Source: Vanessa cardui
Lineage: Eukaryota; Arthropoda; Insecta; Lepidoptera; Nymphalidae
Length of the DNA stretch: 64,000 nucleotides
Assembly: GCF_905220365.1 (NCBI RefSeq)
Contig: NC_061134.1
Coordinates: 5,905,001-5,969,000 of the forward strand
Direction: 5' to 3'
Shown: positions 23,677 to 36,126 of the stretch, piece after piece
How positions within the stretch are numbered: the stretch's first letter is position 1
Layout: each line of letters starts with the position of its first letter
Program-made: the position numbers and the translations under genes
The notes under the pieces: generated by a model
The model's database searches: none
Told to the model about the DNA's origin: nothing
Seen by the model: only the letters and a program-made list of their open reading frames with translations

Positions 23677-25895
23677 ATTGCCAAGAGACTTATCGAACAC
23701 CAGTTTTATGCCTTTTTTTCAACTTGCGGGAATAATATTACGAATCAAAACTGTAACGATATTTAAAGCGAAATATTAAAGTTTCGGCTTCAATTCCGGC
23801 TTTACACTTTAGTCGCCGTCATTAAATACTATATCCGATTCGGCCACTGATCTTTCTTCTACAACGCCTTCCCATATTATCTATGAAATTGAAACGTCAG
23901 ACTACAAATTGGTTGTTTATGGATCAATATCTCAATAAATAGGTTACTAGTTTAAATAAAAAAGCGATTCTAAAAAAACACCAAGAACTATTTATTATTA
24001 AAATATGTCAAAACAAGTCAACATAACAAAGAATGGAAAAATATATTATATTATCAAATATCTTGTTTAAAATTTAGAAATATAACTTAAAATAAAATTT
24101 CATTAATAAGTAATAAATTAAAATAATATTAGATTTCATTAATATAATGATTAATTTTATGTGTAACTTGTAATTATTTCATTATTTAAGGTACACGTTA
24201 TTTTAGCGTTGTTACTGTATTAAGTATTTATATAAAATACACAAAAAGGGTTTGTGCTCACAAACCTATTTCAATCGGAGAAAACGAGCATCAAAACAAA
24301 AACACAAAAATAAATAAATATTATTCATATTTCACATCTGACACAGTTCATCATCATCAATAGTGAATGCTCAGAGCTTTAATTTACTGTTTAAAATATA
24401 TACATAATATTTTATACATATAATTATTTATAAACTGATATTACACTGATCAAAATATTTTTTTATTATTTATATTTGATTTATATGTCATAGTAAGATA
24501 TAGTACGACACAACTTAGATGTAGCATCATATTTATTTTTTATGTGAATATGATCTTTACACAAACGTTATTTATTAAGATTTTACTTGTAATATCATAT
24601 GATCTAATATATTCGTCAATTTGACACGATGATTTACATGCACTTGTTTTCACGGGTTGAACTTACGAGAGAATCTGTAGCGCGCGATGGCGCGATAGGG
24701 AGCTATTTCTATTGGTTGATTGTTATAAATCGGCAGTAATCGGTTTTATTGCCGATTGCCGATGCTACATCTAAGTTGTGTCGTAGTATATATCTTTTTG
24801 AAACAGGTACTTTAATATAATACTTACTTAGTAACAAATATACACTGCTTTGGCTGTGATACAAACCATAATAATCCATACTCTAGCCGTCTGTTTCGCT
24901 TTAACTCCAAAACAATATATACGAAAACGGACATAAGTACTTTAAGTTACATTTATTTATTAATTTATACTTTATTGTACACCACATGTTACACATTATA
25001 ATATGTTACAATTATAATATATAATATTGTAGAGTACAACGGGCGGTCTTATGGCTAAGTAGCCATTTCTTCCAGACAACCCAAATTATTTAATTTGGAA
25101 ATGGTCAAATATTTCCTAATGTCCATTCTATCGATAAGAATCAATTTTTAAAGAGACTTTTTAGGGGCATCTTTAAAGACTGGCCACACGCCAAATACTT
25201 GAAAATAAGAGGTGGAGAAAGTACCACAACTATAGCCTTTGTCATTTATAAAAATATTGATTCGTACAATTACCAGGCTTAATATGATTGGACTATAAAT
25301 ATCACATAAATATTGTTGCTTTACTTTGCTACAAGTTATAGGTAGACTTCTAATTTATAACCAATGCAGTTCTCCAAATATATATAATTCGTAATTTGAG
25401 GAGCTAAAATTTTACCATGCGTCGAAATAAGCATTATATTGACTTTGGCTATAATCACTTACATTAATACAATTATCAATATCCTCAGAATATTAAGTAT
25501 TTAAAAGGCAGTTACATCTGCTTTGTAATATTACTACTATGACACGTTATTATACATTATTACGCAAATAGAGCAGCAGCATTAAAAACGAACCTTTAGC
25601 ATATTATTAATCTGTGGCGAATAATAATTATATCTTTGGTTAGTTGATTTGATATCATTCGTTTTCGTTTCTTCAGCAGTCAGTCGAGAGTCACAAGATT
25701 CATCAAAATACGTCTAAATTTTGAATTGCCTAAATTTTATACGTCTGCTCTGCTCAAATAATAAGATCGTTAACAGTTTTGCTTCTGCATTGTGTTCATT
25801 TAATTGTGATATTTCTTATTATCAAAATGGGTTCAATGATATTGGTTATGTATTTGTGAATGGAGCCTGGATTCAAAGTACAAAACAACTAATGA
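23677..25895. other. divergent intergenic region, AP-2 alpha / PPTC7
   Basis: It must contain both promoters. A TIR element lies at 24503-24786. Just before PPTC7, the stretch with TTCAGCAGTCAGTC at about 25672-25685 resembles arthropod initiator sequence. No other coding sequence is supported. Confidence 0.55.
24503..24786. mobile_element. MITE-like element with 25-bp TIRs
   Basis: A perfect 25-bp inverted repeat occupies 24504-24528 and 24761-24785 (starting TACGACACAAC, ending GTAGCATC). The ends are flanked by TATA on both sides (24499-24502 and 24787-24790), a possible target-site duplication, though in AT-rich DNA this could be chance. The 230-bp interior has no coding potential. The superfamily is unknown. 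Confidence 0.7.
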
Positions 25896-28800
25896 ATGAT
25901 GCAGTCTGTATACTGGACAGGCAGAGTGCTATCACGTGCTATTAGAAATGGACTCACAAGTTTCTCGAGTGCTGCTGAATTAAACGTTTCTAAAAAGAAA
26001 CATCCGTATTTAGTATCCGTAGTTTGTGGATTTCCAAAAGACATAGCTAATGGAAGATCCCATAAGGGTCAATTCGGAGACGACGCATGGTTTTCCACAA
26101 ATTTCAACAATGCAGATGTCATTGGTAAGTAGTTCAGTTATATTTCATAATGAATAAACAAATCCTACATAAAGGCTTCTTAAACCAACATGTGATATTA
26201 ATTTAGAGGGTTCAATTTAAATACAAAAATATAATTTTTAATGATACTTACAAAATGTTTTTTTTTTAGCCCAAATTTAAGTTTATTTACACACTTTTGG
26301 TAAATTTCAAGTAATGATTGTAAAAATAGTAATAATATTAAAAATGATTATTATTAGAATTCCTTCTTTATTCCTCAGCATTTACCTTGTTGAATGTTGG
26401 ATGCTTATTAGAATAATATATTTATACCCTTAATATTTTATATATTATTTTAAATTTAAATTAAACATGTTTCTCTTGAAATGCTCAAGTTTTTATAAGC
26501 ATCTTCATATTTAAAAGATAACTTTATGGCCTTTGCATACCTGAATTTACTCTTTTGTTTGTGAACTATGTGCAATAAATGCTGAAAATGAACAAATAAG
26601 AAAGTATAAATCACTTTTGTCCTGGAAAATGTTATTATTATTATGAATTAGACAGAAAAAAGAATTTTCCTTGACATTTAACTGCAAATATGTTATTATT
26701 TTAATTAAGATGGTGCAAGCAAAACATTAACTGTTACAAAAATATTTATCTTATATACAGTTTTTTTCATATAAAGAACTATTCTTTCAGTTTAATAAAT
26801 TTAAAAACAAATGTGACTTTTTATTAAAAAAATATATTTTAAAACTGATATTATCTTGCTGATTTGTTATTTAATATTTTGATTGAGTTTGATTTATAGT
26901 ACACCTATATATTATTACATAATAGGTGTTGCTGATGGAGTGGGAGGCTGGCGTGCATATGGAATTGATCCTGGAGAGTTCTCATCATATCTTATGAGGA
27001 CATGTGAGAGACTGGTCAGAATGGGCCACTTTAAAATGTCAGAGCCAGGAGACCTGCTGGCCAAGTCTTATTATGAACTATTAGAACATAAAAAACCCAT
27101 ATTAGGTAATGAATTTTTAATCCATTGAATACTTTTAACAATAATAAATTTACCTTAAAAGGTTTTTGATCACTAAACAATGCTTGATGTCTTTAAGCTG
27201 TTTTGATTGTTGAAATGGGAAATGATGTATTAGTATTACTAGAGTCATTTTTTAAATATAACAGGTAGCAGTACAGCCTGTGTGATGATCCTAGACCGCA
27301 GTGAGAGTATAATGCGGGCTGCAAATATTGGAGACAGTGGTTTTATGGTTGTGCGTGGTGGCCGTGTTGTGCACCGCTCTCATGAACAACAGCACTACTT
27401 CAACACACCATATCAACTAAGTCTACCACCCCCTGGACATGATAGAAATGTTCTCAGTGATAGGTATGGCTAATATTTTTTATATAATTAGTGTTAAAGT
27501 AATTTTTGTATTTATTCTACTTACTTTATTTTAATTTTGATAAGATTTTCACATCCACAATAGCTGCTTGTGTCTTTATACCTTTACATTTTAAAAGTGA
27601 ACTAATTATTAGTAACTTTTTATAATGACATTTATTTCAAACTTGTTTTGCTGGGTGATATATTAAATCATGATTTACTTATTGATTTAATGACTAAGCA
27701 ATACATTTCATATACTATTATCACGAGGAAAAGTAAGGAGTAATAACCTCATAACAGCCTACTCCATTAAAAATATCATGTCAGAAATATTATTATTGAA
27801 TGTGAAATAATATGTTTACAAACAATTCAGAAAATATATTTGTTTTGTGTAATATAAAAACTAACGAATTTCTATAAAAATAGTATTGAATATATAATAA
27901 GCTAATGGCTTGTGCCATAATTAGTACTCAAAATGATTTCAATACCTAAATTAAAAACTATACTTTTTTTTAAACATTGTACTTTATCAATTAATAAACA
28001 ATAATATATATAAAGGTGTCCATAATAAGTATTATTTAATATATTATATACTTACTGAAACTTTATTTAAAGAATGATGGGAAATTCTTGTATAATTGAT
28101 AAAAATACATGTTTAAAATACAGAACTATACTTTTTTGGGTCAGTAATAATTAAAGCAGTATTTTTAATTCTCATAATTTATGATAAAATACACAGTTAA
28201 ATTAATAATTACTTTATAAATTTGTTCTATATTTAAAGTGAATATCTATTTGAATATAAATATATATAATATTTGCATATGTAATCTGTTATGCACTTGT
28301 TTGAAAACAATTTTATCAGTCATAGATGCTGTGCTTCTAATAGCAAAAGGTTACTTCAATATAGATAAGGTTGCAGAGAGTAATCATAAGGATTTTTATT
28401 TAATTGATAAATTGTTATGAATTATTTTAACTTTTTTATGACAAAAAATAAGATAAAACTATATCTTATGATTTTATACATATGACAAGTAAATGGTTTT
28501 TTTTTATTGTTAGGTTGTAAAAATAATCTAATTTATTAAAATGGACATTTAAAGCACCATAAGTTTATATTTATGATATGAATAACATTATTTCATGATA
28601 CAGATATGTATCAAACGGTTGTTGATGTGTAATTCGTTTATATATTTTTGTAAATTACCTAAAATATGACGACGTCAGTAAAAAATCAGACCGACTATGA
28701 ACTTTACTGGCGTATGAATCAAAAGAGTCACAAATATTACGATATACTGCCCTTACTCTACACGTGCGAAGCCGGAATACCTAACAGATGATAAAATTAA

Positions 28801-31800
28801 TGATGTTCTTAAATGGAAATGTTTAATGTAGATTCAAATGTTATGTCAAACTTTTAAATCGAAATACAAACGTTTCAAAATTGTTTGCTAAGTATTCTTT
28901 TACGAAACAAAAATTGCAATAAAGCCATTGTGTAATTTATCCAGTGCGTAACTTTTAGATCGCAGTCAGAAATAGCATTTTACTTCGCCATTGCCGTAAT
29001 TCGCACTGGCGCCACTAAATTTATTTCGGTAATAATAACTTGACTCATTATTTTAAGCTAATTGTATATTTTTTTAGATAAAATAAATAATTGGATTTAG
29101 TTAATGCCTTCTTGCATAGTATCGACTTAAACCAAAGGTAATTAAAAAAAAACACTAAATTACTTTGAAATGTGCCAAAATGACTTAGTGGTTAAAACTC
29201 GTGAATCTTAAACGAGGATAACGAGTACAAATTCGGGCAAGCACCACTAAGCTTTCATGTGCATAATTTGTGTCTATAAATTATTTCGAAAGATATTGTA
29301 AAAAAGCAGCAGGTTAAATACGCTCCAAGCCTTTTTTCTGTAAACCAAAACCTTATCCCAACAATGGGAAATTTATATACTTTTAAAATAAGCTACTCTT
29401 GACTTGAAAAAGATGCACATATAAACATAACATAAACGATTACGTCATGAGATACATTGTAAGTCTGTCGTCTCTCTCGACTCGGCTATTTGACAAATGG
29501 TTGTTATCGTCAATATTACAAGTCTTATGACTGCCAGTATATCCAGTATTTTGACTCTTAGCATAAGAGATCATGTGCTCTCGTTCCACAAACGGCGCTG
29601 TTGTATTTCTGCATGCACTAATATTAGAATTTTTAGTTCGTTGGATATAAGCCAGCGAACAAAACTCACGTGATCCGTTAATTTTGTAAAATGTTATTAT
29701 ATTTATTTTAGTTCGTAAATATCAAATAAAATCCAATTATATTTGGCTTTTTACAAAATGAGAACACGAAAACAAAAACATATAGGATACAGGGCAAGGT
29801 GAAATTATTCGTATCACACAGATAGCAGCGGATGAATACTATCTTATCTATAATTTATTTAAGACATTAAGTATTTACGTGCTTTATATTCAAGAGAAAG
29901 TCTACTCTACATTAGATTATAAAGAAATGTAATAAAATACTATTGATATGTATTTTTATAGTTTCCACAACTTGTAATTATGACACGAATCGATTTTTTC
30001 TAAAATAAATATATCTTGTTATTAGTGTTAAATTGAAACTACATGGATAATGAAGAGAAAATCAAAACTTACGATTAATAAGCATAATTATTTAATAACT
30101 TTGTAACATAATATTCATATTCAATAAGATAAAAGTTTTAATTTTGCTAAGAGATTATGTTTTTAAAAATTGACAATGTAAGTACAAAAGTGTTTACAAA
30201 GAAACTAATAAAAATCAGTCACATAAAAAACTTTTTAGTGTTTAAAGATTTAATGTTATCACAATCGAAGAGGCTTATCGTAAAGTATTTTTATAAGTGT
30301 GACATGTAAAAATATTAAGAGGAATAATAGTCGCAAATACGTTTCTTACCTTTTGGACTCACATCATACCTACTTTGAAAGGATGCTTTACGACCTGCTC
30401 TAGAAAAATATTTAATAGTAACAATTTGTAATTTGATATATAATAAACTGCCAAGTTATTTAGTTTATTCGATAAATAAAATTTTCACTCAAATCGCATC
30501 TTATATATATATGTATTATAGTTTTAACTCAACCAATAAATGACGATATAAAAGAGCCAAGTGAAACCGTAATATTACATATACGAGCACGTAATTCATG
30601 TTTATGAATTCACTTGGTGGAAGGGCTTTGTGCGAGCCCGTCTGGGTAGGTACCACCCACTCATCAGTTATTCTACCGCCAAATAACAGTAGTCAGTATT
30701 GTTGTGTTCCGGTTTGAAGGGTGAGTGAGCCAGTGTAACTACAGGTACAAGGGACATAACATCTTAGTTCCCAAGGTTAGTGGCGCAGTGACGATGTAAG
30801 GAATAGTTAATATTTCTCACAGCGTCATTGTCTATGGGTGATGGTGACCACTTACCATCAGGTGGCCCATATGCTCGCCCGCCAACCTATACCATAAAAA
30901 AAATGTACTTGTTACGTGTTACAGGCCAGAATCGGCGGAAACGGCGGAGTTCAAGGTCGAATGCGGCGACGTGATCCTCGTGGCGACGGACGGCGTGTTC
31001 GACAACGTGCCCGAGCCGGTGCTGGTTGCGGAGATGCGGCGCGCGCAGGCGCTGGAGGGCGACGCGCAGCGCCTGCAGGCCGTCGCCAACTCCATCGCGT
31101 GGATGGCGCGCAACCTCTCCTTCGACGGCTGCTACATGTCGCCCTTCGCGAAGAGCGCGCGACAGAATGGCATCGATGCTATAGGTGACTATCGATATTC
31201 ATGGCACGTATGCCTCTTGCAAAACGATCTTTTTTTTTTTAATTTATCTTGATTAGTAAAAGTTAGCGCATGATCCACTAAGACTGCCCTTGTTGAGTAA
31301 TTATTTTCCCATAAAGTATTTACGTGAGCTGAACATAAAAGAAAATGTAATAATCTCACTCTCATTGGGTACAGTTCTACTTTACCCAGAACTATAAATC
31401 TAATTGTATAAGTGTTAATAATGTTTTTAATAATAAAAATATTTATTGATAATTTTTGTTAAAAATAAAATATTTTTCTGAAAAATCACAAATTTTGTCA
31501 TACAACATAATGCGTTGGAGGTTTCGACTTCACGAAGAAAGACTCTTTACGAGTCTTGACCGTAAAATATAATTTGGAAAGAATTCGTCTTGTCTTTGTA
31601 AAGGCAAATATTCATTGACGTCTATAATGTACTTGCGGGCAATACTGAGAGTGATTACAGACTGGTAAGATGCTCACTTAAGTTCATGTCATGTCAAATG
31701 CCAGAAGTCCCGACTGCTAAAGTATGCGCTTCGAACAGCACCGCGTCCATAAACCTAAGCCCTTTCAGCTTGAACTTCAAACCCAGCTAAGTTCTTAACA

Positions 31801-32942
31801 TCAAAGTAGGGGTGGGTGGATGCATAGAATGACAGGTTGGTGGAAGTCTGTCTTTACCCTGAGTCTTATAAAGCAAAAATGCAAAATGATTATGACATCT
31901 CTGAATAATGCTGAAAGGGTTATTGAGGACTACACTCAAAATCTCTGATAAGTTTCAATTTAAAAGTGTGATTGAGCAGCCATAGAGTCCCAATAGAACC
32001 TGTTTTGTACAAATAGAGAATGTTTCAGTCAAAAATCAAGATGGAGAGACATTGATATTACTGAAGACCCGGACATCAAGTACGGGATTAAAATGGTCGA
32101 ACTACTCTTAAACAATACAGCACCTGGTGATGATAGAGTAACGCCTGAGCTTCTGTATCCATGTAGCACACCGATCCTTAGGTCTCAGGAGTAATTTAAT
32201 TCCGTCTTACACAAAGGTCAAACGTCATTGACATGGTATAGAAGTATGATGGTGCTTTTATGCAGAAAGTGTGATAAAACTGGTTTGAAGATTTATAGGC
32301 CCATCAAACTGCTAAGCCGTGTTTACAACATGTTTACTTTTTTTTAGTTGACCAAAGACCGTAGTAGACCGGGTATAACCACCCACCCAATATATAACCC
32401 ATTATATCAGTAGGTATATGCGAATGCGTATTCAAACATAGCTCGAAATGTTGCTCAATTAAAGTTGGAGTAGTAGGCGGCCACATCGGTCGATGTCCAC
32501 TGGGGCCGAAAGGTTCTCGAGTTGCGACTGTGCAGCAAAGACCGCAGCGAAGGCAGGCACCGGTCGACGATGATAATTATAAAAGGGCTTCAATGACCAT
32601 GCTATATATTATTATTGACGACCTCCGTGGTCGAGTGGTGTGTTCACCGGTTTTCAAGGGTACGCCACTCCGAGGTCCCGGGTTCGATATAGATTATCAT
32701 TAGTTTTCTATGTTATCTTGCGTCTGGGTGTTTGTGGTACCGTCTTTACTTCTGATCTTCCATAACACAAGTGCTTTAGCTACTTACATTGGGATCAGAG
32801 TAATGTATGTGAAGTTGTCTCATATTCATTATTTCTACAAGATGTAAATGAGCTATTAATTACACAATCTAATTTTAACATTATCTTTGCAGGTGGAAAG
32901 CCCGATGACATAACGGTGCTACTGGCTATCGTAGCACTATGA
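25896..32942 (+). CDS. PPTC7: protein phosphatase PTC7 homologue (PP2C, mitochondrial)
   Basis: Model: join(25896..26124, 26926..27105, 27265..27463, 30925..31184, 32893..32942), 305 codons plus stop, phases 1, 1, 2, 1. It is a metal-dependent Ser/Thr phosphatase of the mitochondrion; in other species it acts on coenzyme Q biosynthesis and mitophagy factors. Motifs in order: GDDAWF (metal site), VADGVGGWR, RTCERLV, SSTACV, ANIGDSGF, VVRGG, HRSHEQQHYFNTPYQLS, ATDGVFDN (metal site), YMSPFA and the C-terminal GKPDDITVLLAIVAL. Length matches human PPTC7 (304). The N-terminus (MMQSVYWTGRVLSRAIRNGL) is basic and amphipathic, as for a mitochondrial presequence. A second ATG follows directly. Exon 4 is strikingly GC-rich, and SINEs and a LINE remnant occupy introns 3 and 4. 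Confidence 0.96.
29175..29370 (+). repeat. tRNA-derived SINE family B, decayed copy
   Basis: AGTGGTTAAAACTCGTGAATC, then a TTCGGGCAAGCACCACT core, CATGTGCATAATTTGTGTC and a final ACAATGGGAAATTTA follow the order of the well-preserved copy at 50539-50843 (AGTGGTTAGAACGCG ... GCAAGCACCGCT ... CAGTGGGAATTTA), with many differences. The length overrun of the first quoted run is trimmed to its box A part in reading the match. Confidence 0.6.
30609..30903 (+). repeat. SINE family A, longest copy
   Basis: It starts near TTCACTTGGTGGAAGGGC, runs through ACCCACTCATCAG and TTCTACCGCCAAATAAC, and ends with the same 170-bp core and A tail as the copy at 8078-8249. It is inserted in sense orientation just before PPTC7 exon 4. 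Good conservation suggests fairly recent activity. Confidence 0.85.
31640..32345 (+). mobile_element. RTE-clade LINE remnant in PPTC7 intron 4
   Basis: A broken reading includes SRLLKYALRTA, PFQLELQT, NNTAPGDDRVTPELL, TSLTWYRSMMVLL and YRPIKLLSRVYNMF. These correspond in order to the endonuclease/RT linker and RT motifs 1-2 of RTE elements (NKAPGDDGVT, NYRPISLLSHVYKLF). Frameshifts and stops make it dead, and it is cut at about 32345. Confidence 0.8.
32616..32838 (+). repeat. tRNA-derived SINE family C
   Basis: Box A-like TGGTCGAGTGGTGTGTTC and box B-like GGGTTCGAT form a tRNA-related head. A body with CTGGGTGTTTGTGGTACCG and ATAACACAAGTGCTTTAGC follows, recalled as a common lepidopteran SINE. 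The strand is that of PPTC7 (intron 4). It is distinct from families A and B. Confidence 0.75.
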
Positions 32943-34749
32943 AGATGTCACTATGTGATTTATTAGATTATTTGATAAACAGATTTAGTTCAAAATAATT
33001 TTCAACATTAGTTTAAACAACGACACCAAAAATTACAAATATTGGTTTCTATTATAGTTAATAACAATGTTGTCATAACTTTCCGTTGTAAAAAAATATT
33101 AAATTTAAAGGTATGTAAGATCTGATGCAAAATGAATTTACCATTGACAGACAGTCCTAGAGCACTAGTCACTCAGTGATATTTTTACTGTGCAGAAACG
33201 GAGTTTTTTTAATGTTATTCATTTCCATTACAAGTTTGTTGTTAGTTGTGTATGTATTGTAATGTTTTATGAGAATATTCATGATAAAAAATATGTGGTG
33301 GTACCAGCATATTTGACGAATGCTTTATAATGTATGCATAAATGCAAAGTTTGTTAATCAGATGTGTATATAACTTGTAAACTTAGTATGCAGAGGAAAT
33401 TTTGAGTATGAATCAAGTGCACTGGTAAAAAAATTTAAAAGTATGCCTCGGTTGTGTTGTATCTAAGCTGTTTAAGAGAGGTTTTTCATAATTATAAAAT
33501 GTTTTGAACCTCTACCCTCTAGTAATTTCTGTATAGACATATACAACTAGAGACAAGTATGAACAAATATGTAACCTGAGGTACAGAGGAATGTTTATAA
33601 ATAATGTAATTTAGTAAATATAATAAATAATGTAAAAAGTGACATCGATATTTTTTGTGATTTTTTTTTTGTTATTGTATAAAATGTGTGTTTGATGTTT
33701 GAATGAAGACTGATTTAGCTATATTTGTTAAAATGTCAATTTGAGATTCTTCAGTGCAGTTATTACAACGCAACTAACAGATCTTTGTAGTGTTATTTAT
33801 ATTTTTTTATACATTTTCAATGTAAGCATTTGTGTATTTGACAATTTGACACATTTTACACTCGGTTTTGATTTTCGTATATATTTTAAATTAAATAATA
33901 ATTGAATATGCTGCGGTTGAGACTTATGATTGTCATTCGTATGTCCATTTCTTATAAATTATGGAAGAATTTTATTAAACTTTTTAGCCATATCTAAACT
34001 GTTTATGTTTTTATCACAGAATTCCGAATTTTATAAGACCTACCAAAATATCAGTCTTTTCTTTTTGTATTCATATCAAACTATTACTAGCACGCACTAC
34101 ACAGATACGCTATTGCTAAATGCAACTGCAATTACAAAGCTAATACACAACTATTCTGCTACAAAATATAAAGGACAGATTGATAATATCCATTAACACA
34201 CAAATATTTAGTTTGGCTTTCTCCCTATGAAGGGGAGAGTTAGCCAGTAGGTACAACAAGAATAAGGGTTAAGACATCTATATTACATGACTATACATAT
34301 TTACGGTGGTATGAATGGCTTGTACATCTTGCAGTGCTAGTATTTATGGGCATGAAAGGTAAACATTTATACGATATATAATAACATGTCATTCGCTATA
34401 ATTAAAACCTCTGGGAATAATGAAATCTAACAAAACTTGGTCAAAAAGGTCATTGTTGAAAAATGTATAAGTGTGAAGTTCAATATTACATAAGGTGCAT
34501 TTTGCTTTATAACTATGACAGTCAAATATAAATCTAATGTGTTTCATTAAATTGATTGAGTCATGAGGAATGATGGAAAACTACTATGTTACTACTATAA
34601 ATAATATGTTATACTGAAAATTTGATTTAAATTTCGTGCTATTAAAAGGAAAGTGTGTAGAAAAATTACAAATAAATTTAAATTCAATAAATGTTTTGTT
34701 TGAATCCCATTACCCTTTAAAAAGTATTTATTTTTTAATTAAGTGTATA
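32943..34749. other. PPTC7 3' UTR and intergenic sequence
   Basis: Nothing beyond the UTR and AT-rich sequence is supported up to the foldback element. Confidence 0.5.
33622..33627 (+). promoter_or_regulatory. poly(A) signal, likely PPTC7
   Basis: AATAAA lies about 680 bp after the PPTC7 stop, with no competing gene on this strand nearby. Other signals are possible in this AT-rich UTR. Confidence 0.45.
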
Positions 34750-35708
34750 CAGGGTGTTTTGTAGAGGGTCCGAAAAATCAAGTGGGCGTATTTGGGGGCC
34801 CATTTTGAGAGTACAAATTGGCCAAAAAAGTCAAAACCTTTCCTTTTCTTTTCAAGAATTTTTTTGTTAATTTTTCGATTTTCACAATTTCACAAAATTT
34901 TACCTACTTACCTCCATAACTTTTTTAAAATCTGTTTTAGACTAGATATTTTTACTTTAACTTGGACTCTGATACATTGCTCAACAAATCAAAGAAAAAC
35001 AAAATCGAAACAACGGAAAGCAAATAAAAATCATGATTGATCGGACACTCCTCAAACAGTGATGCACTTTTATTGCACATTTTATTATTTAGATAACCAG
35101 TAGCTTAGTCTTAACACGCCGCCCTTCGGTTCTTAGATAGACAGAGAAAGAAGAACTAATAACAATAGTTTTATACCTGGTCGTCGTAGTAGACCTTTAC
35201 TACGTAAACGACACGTTTCTTTATTGTTATGATTATTACTGTGAATCTTATTTTTTCTCAACTCTCAAAGTTGATAAGTATCATAGCATTTTTGTATGTC
35301 GATTACAATAACAAGTAACAAACAGAGAAGTTTTTGAATGCATTTTACCACCAGAATTGCTTACGCTTTTTTTTTAAATCATTGTCAAAGTTGAACTTTG
35401 ATGTGATTTTTTATTTTATTTTTTTACTTGATGACCTCTACATCAATTGGTTAGCTCTGATTCTATCTAATTCGATGCCTAAAATGTATCAGAGACCAAG
35501 TTAACGTAAAAATATCCAGTCTAAAACAGATTTTAAAAATGTTATGGAGGCAAGTAGATAAAATTTCGGCGAAAGTCGAAAAATTAACAAAATAATTCTT
35601 GAAAAAAAAAAATGCATAGGTTTTGACTTTTTTTGGCCAATTTGTATTCTCAAAATGGGCCTTTAAACACGCCCACTTGTTTTGTCGGACCCTCTACAAA
35701 ACACCCTG
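34750..35708. mobile_element. foldback element with long inverted arms
   Basis: The left end CAGGGTGTTTTGTAGAGGGT and the right end are inverse complements. The complementarity continues inward with few differences for about 225-230 bp per arm (34750 to about 34979, and about 35484 to 35708), down to the shared GATACATT. The spacer of about 500 bp is AT-rich without a coding frame. It is therefore a non-autonomous foldback or long-TIR MITE. No clear target duplication was seen (TATA before, GATA after). Confidence 0.85.
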
Positions 35709-36097
35709 GATATCCTTTCTCCTTCTTATTTTGTATATGTTACCATTGTTCTCAATAATTTAAATCGTTTATTATCTTTTTAATTTACTCAATAATAAAG
35801 ATATAATTTAAATCAATGTGATAAGATTTTTTTTTGCAATGTCATAATAATTGTAAATTTATATACTTTATGTTGAACAAAAAATGAAACACTTATTTTT
35901 CTTAATATATAATCACAAAAACCTGCCCTCTCTTATTGATAATAATAAAGCATTTACAAAGAACAATTGATAGGATAGTTTTGTGCTTTATAAACTAAAT
36001 GAAAAAGGAGTCAAGTAGAAGACATACAATTTAATATTTTGAAATTGTACATAAAATAGAGAAATTCATAAAATAAATATTTGGCTTGATATATTAA

Positions 36098-36103
36098 TTT
36101 ATT
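36098..36103 (-). promoter_or_regulatory. poly(A) signal, likely Derlin-2
   Basis: AATAAA on the minus strand, 24 bp past the stop. This is close but usable; later signals also exist. Confidence 0.4.
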
Positions 36104-36126
36104 AGTTATTTAAAATTTGAACATTT

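Larger units (their letters stand above)
27464..30924 (+). other. PPTC7 intron 3
   Basis: 3.46 kb and mostly AT-rich. It carries a decayed tRNA-derived SINE (about 29175-29370) and a long family A SINE at 30609-30903 that ends about 21 bp before the exon 4 acceptor. A short Helitron-end-like scrap (GTGCGAAGCCGG) is at about 28765. Confidence 0.85.

Noticed and set aside
28238..28420. 60-codon frame in PPTC7 intron 3
   Set aside because: AT-driven chance frame rich in Ile, Asn and Leu.
30916..31188. Arg/Gly-rich 90-codon frame over PPTC7 exon 4
   Set aside because: Out-of-frame shadow produced by the GC-rich exon.
32616..32700. tRNA gene, from the GGGTTCGAT box
   Set aside because: Head of a family C SINE; no proper acceptor stem.
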